DNA of 11,242 nt, from assembly GCA_022564455.1 (NCBI GenBank), contig JADFLK010000024.1, positions 1-11,242 of the forward strand, read 5' to 3'. Both the position numbers and the translations under genes were made by a program. Below the pieces are notes generated by a model. The model was not told the origin of the DNA. It saw only the letters and a program-made list of their open reading frames with translations, and made no database searches. Source of the stretch: Bacteroidota bacterium (GTDB lineage Bacteria > Bacteroidota > Rhodothermia > Rhodothermales > Rubricoccaceae). Shown here one piece after another: positions 1-6,078 of the stretch. Position 1 is the first letter of the stretch; each line of letters starts with the position of its first letter.

Positions 1-49
1 TTTTTCAAAATCCCTCGTAACGCGCGGATTAGTCTACCGAGAAGTCGTT

Positions 50-856
50 ATGAAGTGTTACGTTTGTAGTTCTGAAACACGCCCCTTTTTTACAAAGAAT
101 TTTGAGGGCTTATATAGACTTAAGTTTGTTGAATACTGGAAATGCCTCAACTGTGGCTTTGTGTTGTCAAAAACGCATCGCGACATGTCCCAGGGTCAAT
201 GGGAAGAACTTAACGAAGCTGTACATTCGTCATTCCAGGGAACTGATTCTGCAAAGGACGACCCTAAGTGGCTCTCAAGACTCACAAAGCAGGCAAATGT
301 TATTGGCAGGTTGACAGAGCTTCGCGTGATTCCTGTCAATGCACCATGGGTAGATTACGCATGCGGGGATGGCCAACTCGCTTGTATGTTAAAGGATAAA
401 TTTGCCATTGAAGTTGACAAATACGACAGGTATATGAGCAGCTGTGATAGTGGATATATTACCCATAGTCAAATGATAGCTAAAGAGTATGGCAATCTCA
501 TTAGTACGTCAGCAATGGAGCATTTTCTGAGCATAGATCCAGTTGAGGAAATGATGAATATACTAAGTGATTCAGGCGTTTTTGTGGTGCATACTCTTGT
601 CAGAGAAAATATCCCGTGCGATCCGCAGTGGTTTTATTTGCTTCCGGTTCATGTTGCCTTGCACACTAACAGGAGCATGGCCATATTGTTCGAAAGATAC
701 GGCTTTGAAGCATCGGTTTACCATCCCGAATCAACAATGTGGTTCTGGTTCAGAAATAGCACTGATTTTGTGGAAAATGTAATTCGAGTGCAGAATGAGT
801 TGATTCCTGGCCAGTTCTTTTTTAGGAACGGATTCATGGATTACTGGAAACAATAA
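50..856 (+). CDS. Zinc-ribbon class I SAM-dependent methyltransferase
   Basis: The 268-residue protein starts with a zinc ribbon (C3, C6, C32, C35 in a CxxC...CxxC layout). A Rossmann-type methyltransferase domain follows. Motif I is VDYACGDGQ at about 101-109, with C where many relatives have G. A later SAMEHF segment at about 153-158 and the strand GVFVVHT fit the Methyltransf_23 style. The end, GFMDYWKQ, looks like a natural C-terminus. From family knowledge, zinc-ribbon methyltransferases often modify sugars of O-antigen or other surface glycans; the substrate here cannot be read. It is shorter than the roughly 400-residue sugar C-methyltransferases and lacks their extra C-terminal domain. 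The gene is visibly richer in A and T than everything to its right, which suggests transfer or the edge of a surface-polysaccharide island. The ATG follows a weak purine stretch (GAGAAG). No partner gene is visible because the window starts here. Confidence 0.75.
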   Translation: MKCYVCSSETRPFFTKNFEGLYRLKFVEYWKCLNCGFVLSKTHRDMSQGQWEELNEAVHSSFQGTDSAKDDPKWLSRLTKQANVIGRLTELRVIPVNAPWVDYACGDGQLACMLKDKFAIEVDKYDRYMSSCDSGYITHSQMIAKEYGNLISTSAMEHFLSIDPVEEMMNILSDSGVFVVHTLVRENIPCDPQWFYLLPVHVALHTNRSMAILFERYGFEASVYHPESTMWFWFRNSTDFVENVIRVQNELIPGQFFFRNGFMDYWKQ

Positions 857-1169
857 TCGGCTATTCGGGACAGGGTTATGCTCGAGAACGCCGGCGGCGC
901 GATCCGTCGTCTCGTTTGAAGGCGAAGCGGTGGGTTGATGCAGCCAAAGTCGTTAAATCGATCGGCTGTGATTGGCTCAACAAATAGATTCCCTCCGAAT
1001 AGGCGAGCATCAATGTTTCTAGAGAATTGGTGGCTCAAAAATAACATCCGCTATGCCTAGATTGTCACCATCATGAAATTTAACTTTCACCGGTTTGAAT
1101 TTCCCAGAACCGGATATTTTCAAGGTTTGAATCGGCTCCTCGTAACCAGCTAGGATGAAGATCTGCGTG
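857..1169. other. Intergenic stretch between convergent genes, with coding-like fragments
   Basis: No intact gene is visible. On the plus strand a frame stays open from 856 to a TAG at 985-987, giving a basic peptide (begins IGYSGQGYARE, ends SIGCDWLNK) with no start codon of its own. Base composition turns GC-rich at about 870 and AT-rich again after about 950, so the stretch looks patched together. The minus strand carries another coding-like tail, listed separately. I found no convincing terminator for either flanking gene; the only inverted repeat of note is CCGGTT/AACCGG near 1090-1114, with a long loop and no T run. Confidence 0.4.
1019..1168 (-). pseudogene. Possible C-terminal relic of an unidentified protein
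   Basis: Read on the minus strand, just past the stop of the binding-protein gene and in a different frame, a peptide of about 48 residues runs to a TAG at 1019-1021. It contains AGYEEPIQTLKISGSG and VKFHDGDNLGIADVIFEPP. The alternating hydrophobic pattern looks like real beta-strand protein, and the DNA is AT-richer than the binding-protein gene. There is no start codon within the AT-rich part; upstream the frame only runs on as a shadow of the binding-protein gene. I read it as the broken 3' end of a lost gene. I do not recognise the family, and chance cannot be excluded. Confidence 0.25.
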
Positions 1170-2204
1170 TTACTCTCCGGGGTGGTCTCGCAAATACTCC
1201 TCCCCCCGGCCGCGGATATTCTCATCCCAGTACTGCATCCATTCGGGGCCTTCGGTGGCGAGCCGATCCCAATCGAGGGGCATAGGCCGCAGTTCCAGCG
1301 CCTGCATCCAGCCGGGCAGGCTGTCGGCGGGCACATCGTGCCGGGCCGGGATGCGGTGAAAACGTCGCGCCTGGTCGATGAGGGCATCCGAGGTTGTCAC
1401 GAACTCATAGAACTGCTCCGCCCGTGCCGGATTCGGCGAATTGGCCACGACTGCGATGGCATCAACCAGAACGGGCGTGCCTGAAACTGGAAGGTGGTAG
1501 TCGAACGGGTAGCCGCCTTCGTCGCGCTGGAGGACGATATCGGGCATATTCCAGAGCGTGAGGTCGCCTTCGCCGCGCGCAAGCTTGAGATAAAGTTGCG
1601 TGGGATCGGCGGTGTAGGTCTTCGTACTCACATCCAGCCGAGCCAGCCAGCGATAGCCCTCCTCGACGGTTGGCTGACGGAGAATCATCGCGCCGTATAT
1701 CGTGCGCATCGTCCCAGAGGCCAGCGGCGAGCGGATGATGACGCGATCCCGCCAGCGCGGATCGAGGAGGTCATCCCAATCGGCGGGTACCTCTGTAGAA
1801 TCGAGCGCCTCCGTGTTGAAGGCAATGACCTCCGGCGTGAGGAACGTGCCCAACCACCGATCCTGCTCGTCTCGTGCGTCCTGCCCCACCGAGTCGGCCC
1901 ACGTGGGTGTGTAGGGCTGCAAGAGCCCCTCCTCCGCCGCCTGCGCGTAGAGCGTCTGCGGAGCGCCCCACCAGAGGCTTGCCTGCGGGTTCGCGCGCTC
2001 GGTGCGGATGCGGTCGTAGGCATCCTGCGCACCCATATCCAGCCAAACGACATCTACCTCGGGGTGCTCGGCCTCAAAGGCCAGCTCGTAAGCTTCCAAA
2101 AGCTCCTTGCCATGCGGCGAGTAGACTACGAGTTGCTCTCGGCCGTCGGAGGTGCAGCCTGCGAGAACGACAAGAACAATCAGAAAAACCAGAAAGCGAG
2201 ACAC
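1170..2204 (-). CDS. Periplasmic ABC-type substrate-binding lipoprotein (Fe3+/FbpA-like family)
   Basis: The 344-residue protein begins with a lipoprotein signal peptide: MSRF, a hydrophobic core, then the lipobox LAGC with C17 as the lipidated residue. The mature part is a two-lobed solute-binding protein: a first strand LVVYSPHG at 25-32, a ligand-cleft WWGAP at 78-82, the hinge region TFLTPEVIAFNTEAL, and SGTMRTIYGAMI. This pattern fits the FbpA/AfuA/PotD-like group, which delivers ferric ion, polyamine or phosphonate to an ABC importer. I do not see the paired tyrosines of classical ferric-binding proteins, so the ligand is open. The start is a GTG (2202-2204), chosen because it directly precedes the signal peptide. 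No permease or ATPase gene is adjacent on either side, so this is an orphan receptor or its transporter lies elsewhere. Confidence 0.8.
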   Translation of the reverse strand: MSRFLVFLIVLVVLAGCTSDGREQLVVYSPHGKELLEAYELAFEAEHPEVDVVWLDMGAQDAYDRIRTERANPQASLWWGAPQTLYAQAAEEGLLQPYTPTWADSVGQDARDEQDRWLGTFLTPEVIAFNTEALDSTEVPADWDDLLDPRWRDRVIIRSPLASGTMRTIYGAMILRQPTVEEGYRWLARLDVSTKTYTADPTQLYLKLARGEGDLTLWNMPDIVLQRDEGGYPFDYHLPVSGTPVLVDAIAVVANSPNPARAEQFYEFVTTSDALIDQARRFHRIPARHDVPADSLPGWMQALELRPMPLDWDRLATEGPEWMQYWDENIRGRGEEYLRDHPGE

Positions 2205-2310
2205 GGGCCAAGGATGACGTGGAGGCAGAAACTACCTCACACCAACGTCCTTAACTCGCACAGACCTGGGGTGTCGTCGTGTCAGTCTAAGCGAGATATC
2301 TCTCTCGCCC

Positions 2311-2523
2311 CTACGCTTCGCCCTTGATGGGCTCAAATCCAGCGCGCTGTCCCACGCCTCGCTCGTGGGCCTCAATCTCGCGCAAGGCCTCCGCCAGTGC
2401 CATCTCCTGCAGCGCGTCCTCGATGATTTCCTGAAGCAGATCGCGCTGCTCATCGAACACTTCGACAAGCGCCTCCTTGAGGGCTGCTTTCAGGGAGCCG
2501 TCGGTGAAATCCAACCGGGGCAT
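2311..2523 (-). CDS. Small acidic helical protein, antitoxin-like
   Basis: This 70-residue protein starts MPRLDFTDGSLKAALKEAL. Its middle is one long amphipathic helix rich in E, L and A (VFDEQRDLLQEIIEDALQEM, then LAEALREIEAHERG). Such short, acidic, heptad-patterned proteins are common as antitoxins of RelE/VapC-type modules and as small regulators in this part of the bacterial tree; that is family-level impression, not a motif match. No toxin-sized gene lies downstream: the next minus-strand gene, 106 bases away, is the binding lipoprotein. If it is an antitoxin it is an orphan. The ATG at 2521-2523 gives a natural N-terminus; no Shine-Dalgarno is visible. A perfect GC-rich inverted repeat sits 18-33 bases upstream of the start. 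Confidence 0.55.
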   Translation of the reverse strand: MPRLDFTDGSLKAALKEALVEVFDEQRDLLQEIIEDALQEMALAEALREIEAHERGVGQRAGFEPIKGEA

Positions 2524-2540
2524 GGCGGGAAGGGTCGTGC

Positions 2541-2556
2541 GCCCCGCTGTCGGGGC
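2541..2556 (-). promoter_or_regulatory. Perfect GC-rich inverted repeat upstream of the small antitoxin-like gene
   Basis: GCCCCG-CTGT-CGGGGC forms a perfect 6-bp stem with a 4-base loop. It lies 18-33 bases before the ATG of the 70-residue protein. There is no T run on either side, so it is not an intrinsic terminator. The position suits an operator for autoregulation or a 5' leader hairpin; function is inferred. Confidence 0.35.
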
Positions 2557-2636
2557 ATCGTGTCAGAGAGAGAGAGGGAGCCCAATGTAGGGCATTGCGC
2601 GCGAAAAAGCAGCGCATTCCGGTGTGCCCTGGTTTA

Positions 2637-2797
2637 GGGATTTCGGATTTGAGATCGCGGATTTCGGATTTCTGGAATGGAGAAAAGCGGACTAGAACGG
2701 AAGACTGAGGACAGAGGACCAATTCAGGATATCTGATTTCGGATTTGCGATTTCGGACGGACGATATCGGATATGCGATATGGGATATCGGATGTCG
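2637..2797. repeat. Cluster of short degenerate direct repeats (GATTTCGGATTT family)
   Basis: This lies in the 320-base gene-free stretch 2524-2843. The 12-mer GATTTCGGATTT occurs exactly three times, at 2639-2650, 2660-2671 and 2735-2746, with a partial copy GATTTCGGA at 2749-2757. Related units with A for T follow: GATATCGGATAT at 2763-2774, then GATATGGGATATCGGAT at 2777-2793. Between the blocks a second unit appears (GAGGACAGAGGAC, 2707-2719). Nearby are an (AG)6 run at 2565-2576 and a C/T-rich run, CCCCTTTCCCCTTTCACCCC, at 2831-2850 that runs into the pcrA stop codon. No reading frame, RNA gene or clear hairpin accounts for the cluster. It looks like slippage-grown simple-sequence filler between pcrA and the small gene, not a CRISPR array, because units are not separated by unique spacers of constant length. 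Confidence 0.75.
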
Positions 2798-2843
2798 AAG
2801 GCGCAGGAATATTTTGAGGCTCGCTATTCACCCCTTTCCCCTT

Positions 2844-5201
2844 TCACCCCACGACCTGTAACCTCGCAAACTTGAGCTTCAGTTTTTTCTGGCCGATGTC
2901 CGGGAAGAACACCGTGGCGGTGGTCCGGTCGCCCTGGCCTTCCATCGCAATCACCTTGCCGACGCCGAACGTTGCGTGCTCCACCTCGATACCCGGAACG
3001 ATGGGCAGAATGCCCTCGTCGTACACCACGCGGCGGCCTGCATCATGTTGACGGGCGGGTTTTTTGGATTCCCCGCTAAGGGACTGGCGGTAATAGTGCG
3101 GGTCCATCCCGCCGTACCTGGTTGAGCGGCCTGAGCCATCGCCTCGGCCATCCATCGTAAACCGGCCCTTTTTCGATTGGAACGCGCGGCCGGATTCCGT
3201 CATGATGACGTCCTCCACATCCACCTCATCGAGGAAGCGGCTGCGAACAGAACTCTGTTGCTCACCAAAACGGTAGCGCGTCCGTGCAAACGAGAGAAAC
3301 AGCGACTCCTCGGCCCTCGTGGCTCCCACGTAGAACAGCCGGCGTTCTTCTTCGAGTTCTTTCGGATCCTGCGCCGCGGCGGCCAGCGGAAACAGCCCAT
3401 CCTCCAGCCCGGAGACGAACACCACCTTGAACTCCAGCCCTTTTGATGCGTGGAGGGTCATGAGCGTCACGCGGTTGTCGTCTTCCTCCAGGCTGTCGAT
3501 GTCGGCGACGAGGGAGACTTCCTGCAAGAACGTGCTGAGCGTGCGGCCTTCTCCACCCTCCACAAACTCGGCGACGGCATTGAGCAGTTCGTGGATATTC
3601 TCGAGGCGGACGAGAGCCTCGGGCGTGTTTTCATCGCGGAGGGATTGCAGCAAGCCGGACGCCTGGATCAGGTTGCGGGACGCCTCGTCGGCGGGGAGGT
3701 CGCGTGACTGATTTGTGTGCTCAAGAATCATCTCGGCAAACCCGCCCACTGCTTTCGCGGCGCGGCCCGATAGCCCGGCTTCTTCCGCGTGTCGGGCAGC
3801 GTCCCAGAGCGGCGCGTTGTGCGCGTTCGCGTAGGCGCGGAGTTGCTCCATCGTCTTCGCCCCGATGCCGCGCGTGGGCGTGTTGATGGCGCGCATCAGA
3901 CTGGCGTCGTCGTGCGGGTTGACCACGAGGCGGAGGTACGCCAGCGCGTCCTTGATTTCCTTGCGCTGATAGAACGAAGTGCCACCGACGATCCGGTACG
4001 GGATGCCGCCGCGCCGAAGGGCCTCTTCCATCGAGCGGCTCTGGGCGTTAGTGCGGTAGAGGACGGCGAAGTCGCTGTAGCGGTGGCCCGAGCGAACGAA
4101 CAGATCCCGGATCTTCCGCTCGATCTTCTGCGCCTCGTCGCGCTCCGAGAGCGCCTCCATCAGCAGGATGTGGTCGCCTTCCGGATTCTTGGTCCAGAGG
4201 GATTTTTCGATTTGGTCGCGGTTGTTCTTTATGATGGAATCCGCGAGCTGCAGAATGCGCCCGGTAGAGCGGTAGTTCTGCTCCAGATGAACCGTCTTCG
4301 CCTGCGGATAGTCTTTCTGAAACGACAGGATATTTCCAATATCGGCGCCTCGGAAGGCGTAGATGCTCTGCGCGTCGTCGCCCACCACGCAGAGGTTTTC
4401 GTGCTTCGCCGCAAGCATCTTTGCGAGGAGATATTGCGCTCGGTTGGTGTCCTGGTACTCGTCGATGTGGAGGTACTGCCAGCGATGCTGGTAGGTGTTG
4501 AGCACGTCAGGATGCTGCTCGAACAGGCGGATGGGCCACGCAAGGAGGTCGTCGAAGTCCATCGCGTTGGCGCGGCGGAGGGCCTCGTTGTACGGCCCGT
4601 AGAGCTTCGCCGCCACTTCCTCGAACGGGTCGTTGGCCAGGCTGAGGTACTCGTCCGGCGTCACCATCTGGTTCTTCGCGCCGGAGATCCGCCCGCGCAT
4701 GGAGCGCGGCGTGTACCGCTTCGGATCGACGTTGTAGCGCTCCATGAGGAGCTTGATCATCCGCTCCGTGTCGTCCGTGTCGTAGATGGTGTAGTCGCGT
4801 GTGAAGCCGATTTTCTCGGCCTCGCGGCGCAGCAGGCGCGCAAACACGGAGTGGAACGTGCCCATCCAGAGGCCCTTCGCATCCGCCCCGCCTACGAGTT
4901 TCTCGACGCGGTCTCGCATCTCGCGAGCGGCCTTGTTGGTAAACGTCAGCGCGAGGATCTGGCTCGGCCACGCCTTCTTCGTTGCGAGCAGGTAGGCGAT
5001 GCGGTGCGTGAGCGTCCGCGTCTTCCCCGACCCCGGCCCGGCCACGATCATCACCGGCCCGTCGATGGTCCGCGCGGCCTCGGCCTGCTTGTCGTTCAGC
5101 CCGCCCATCAGCTCCTCCGCCCGCTTGATGTCGACTTCAGTGGGTGGAGAAGGCTCATGAACCGCCGGCAGTGGCGCGGCTTCGGGGATTGGGATGTTCA
5201 T
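2844..5201 (-). CDS. pcrA: ATP-dependent 3'-5' DNA helicase of the PcrA/UvrD family
   Basis: This is a full-length superfamily 1A helicase of 785 residues with every motif in order: Q-motif LNDKQAEA (35-42), Walker A AGPGSGKT (54-61), Ia TFTNKAA (86-92), II DEYQD (247-251), III GDDAQSIYAFRGAD (274-287), IV EQNYRS (307-312), V TLMTLHASKGLEF (579-591), VI EEERRLFYVGATRA (617-630). A basic, glycine-rich linker leads to a C-terminal Tudor-like domain (about 737-784, GIEVEHATFGVGKV), which in PcrA binds RNA polymerase. These enzymes unwind DNA in nucleotide excision repair, mismatch repair, replication restart and RecA removal. The proline-rich N-terminus (1-30) is about 20 residues longer than in Bacillus PcrA. 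A start at M32 would be too close to the Q-motif, so ATG 5199-5201 is kept. No Shine-Dalgarno is visible. It lies 60 bases after the broken vapC, so read-through from vapBC is possible. Confidence 0.97.
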   Translation of the reverse strand: MNIPIPEAAPLPAVHEPSPPTEVDIKRAEELMGGLNDKQAEAARTIDGPVMIVAGPGSGKTRTLTHRIAYLLATKKAWPSQILALTFTNKAAREMRDRVEKLVGGADAKGLWMGTFHSVFARLLRREAEKIGFTRDYTIYDTDDTERMIKLLMERYNVDPKRYTPRSMRGRISGAKNQMVTPDEYLSLANDPFEEVAAKLYGPYNEALRRANAMDFDDLLAWPIRLFEQHPDVLNTYQHRWQYLHIDEYQDTNRAQYLLAKMLAAKHENLCVVGDDAQSIYAFRGADIGNILSFQKDYPQAKTVHLEQNYRSTGRILQLADSIIKNNRDQIEKSLWTKNPEGDHILLMEALSERDEAQKIERKIRDLFVRSGHRYSDFAVLYRTNAQSRSMEEALRRGGIPYRIVGGTSFYQRKEIKDALAYLRLVVNPHDDASLMRAINTPTRGIGAKTMEQLRAYANAHNAPLWDAARHAEEAGLSGRAAKAVGGFAEMILEHTNQSRDLPADEASRNLIQASGLLQSLRDENTPEALVRLENIHELLNAVAEFVEGGEGRTLSTFLQEVSLVADIDSLEEDDNRVTLMTLHASKGLEFKVVFVSGLEDGLFPLAAAAQDPKELEEERRLFYVGATRAEESLFLSFARTRYRFGEQQSSVRSRFLDEVDVEDVIMTESGRAFQSKKGRFTMDGRGDGSGRSTRYGGMDPHYYRQSLSGESKKPARQHDAGRRVVYDEGILPIVPGIEVEHATFGVGKVIAMEGQGDRTTATVFFPDIGQKKLKLKFARLQVVG

Positions 5202-5261
5202 CGGCGGAGCTGATCGGGGGGCTCCCGAACATAAGCCGATTCTCGCCCTGCCGCCCCACTC

Positions 5262-5651
5262 TCACAGAACTTCAACGGGAACGCCTTGGATGTCTTTCGC
5301 CTTCCGCGCAAACGTGCGGTCGAAGGTGACGAGACGTTCGGCGTCTTCAGCAGAGGCGCGATGGAAGGCATCGACGACATCGAGGCCGGCGGCGATGCCG
5401 TCGAGGGCGTGCAGGGTCCGCTGGGGATGAACAGCATGTACATTTCTCATTCCGAGCTGCGCCCTGAAATCCTGCTCGATCTGCAAGTAACTCGCGCCGA
5501 AGCTGCTCTTGAGCACCCACGCTGCTTCAAGCATCACGGTCTCCGAAACGACGCAAGGACCAGCCTCAATCAACGCTTCTGCGCGTCGCAGTTGTTATTC
5601 ATCATCCTTCGTGATGATGCGAACGACTACGTCTGTATCCAGAGCGGTCAT
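5262..5651 (-). pseudogene. vapC: VapC-type PIN-domain ribonuclease toxin, interrupted by a stop at codon 19
   Basis: From ATG 5649-5651 the frame reads MTALDTDVVVRIITKDDE, then TAA (5595-5597), then continues in the same frame QLRRAEALIEAGPCVVSE to a normal end at 5262, 129 residues in all. Both sides of the stop match one PIN domain: D5 is the first catalytic acid, E42 (VMLEAAWVL) the second, D91/D94 (GLDVVDAFHRA) the third, and D111 (LVTFDRTFARKA) the last. VapC toxins are Mg2+-dependent endoribonucleases, usually cutting tRNA or rRNA. The stop removes D5 from the rest, so no active enzyme is expected. A C-to-T change in CAA would explain it. A TTG at 5571-5573 could start a 103-residue product, but that would lack D5. 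The ATG overlaps the likely ancestral stop of the antitoxin gene. Confidence 0.85.
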
Positions 5652-5675
5652 TCTTCCTCATCGGGATACAAATCC

Positions 5676-5924
5676 TCATATCGATATGGATTCGATGCCA
5701 AGCCTTTCCGTGGGAATGCGAGGCCCCTTGTAGTTCAGAGCTTTCCCGACGTCCTCCAGCGTCGTCGGCGAAAAAAGCTCGTCCTCTGCTGATTTCGGCC
5801 GCAGCAGCACACCCTCGTCGGTATCAACAACTTCGAGTTTCTGGCCTGGCTTCCACCGCCACCGGTCCCTCACTGCCTGCGGAATGACGACCTGGCCTTT
5901 TGTCGAGATTCGTGTGGTTTCCAT
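5676..5924 (-). CDS. vapB: VapB-type antitoxin with AbrB/SpoVT DNA-binding domain; 3' end probably frameshifted
   Basis: The N-terminus, METTRISTKGQVVIPQAVR followed by WKPGQKLEV, is a classical swapped-hairpin AbrB/MazE domain (about 2-46) that binds the operon's own promoter. The C-terminal part of VapB proteins wraps around and blocks the VapC active site. Here the frame ends after KALNYKGPRIPTERLGIESISI at TGA 5676-5678, leaving 24 bases before vapC. Shifting by one base near 5690-5705 gives SNPYRYEDLYPDEEE and a TGA at 5648-5650. That stop would overlap the vapC ATG as ATGA, the usual layout of such operons. I infer that a single-base indel has replaced the true tail. The DNA-binding half should still fold and could repress the promoter. 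The ATG start at 5922-5924 gives a complete domain. It is divergent from the nucleoside transporter, with 154 bases between starts. Confidence 0.85.
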   Translation of the reverse strand: METTRISTKGQVVIPQAVRDRWRWKPGQKLEVVDTDEGVLLRPKSAEDELFSPTTLEDVGKALNYKGPRIPTERLGIESISI

Positions 5925-6013
5925 AGGGATCGCAACCGGTAAGACGTGAGTAAGATCGTTGAATGGAGGGCCAAACTCCTTGTTCCCTTGCCGCGCCCTC
6001 CAGTCTCACGTTC

Positions 6014-6044
6014 TTCCGCTACGAAGACTGCCCCCGTATCTTCG
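6014..6044 (+). promoter_or_regulatory. Candidate Bacteroidota-type promoter for the nucleoside transporter
   Basis: In the 154-base divergent gap (5925-6078), TATCTTCG at 6037-6044 differs at one base from the Bacteroidota -7 box TAnnTTTG. A TTC at 6014-6016 sits 20 bases before it, close to the expected TTG -33 box. This would leave a leader of about 30 bases before ATG 6079. The match is weak and not unique enough to be certain. I see no equally good candidate for the divergent vapB gene. Confidence 0.25.
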
Positions 6045-6078
6045 CGCGGCGAAATCTCCCACCTGATCCCTTACCCGC

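Noticed and set aside
1494..2327. Plus-strand open frame opposite the binding lipoprotein
   Set aside because: Arginine-rich antisense shadow; the minus strand has a signal peptide, lipobox and family pattern.
2637..2797. Possible CRISPR array
   Set aside because: Units are 12 bases or less, irregular in spacing and degenerate, without unique spacers, and no cas gene is near.
3789..5213. Long plus-strand open frame (474 codons) opposite the helicase gene
   Set aside because: It is the exact antisense of pcrA, rich in R, V and L as expected for the complement of a GC-rich gene, with no recognisable motif. The pcrA strand has all helicase motifs.
5205..5225. Hairpin (GGAGC/GCTCC) just upstream of the pcrA start
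   Set aside because: Only 5 pairs with a long G/C-rich loop; likely chance in GC-rich DNA.
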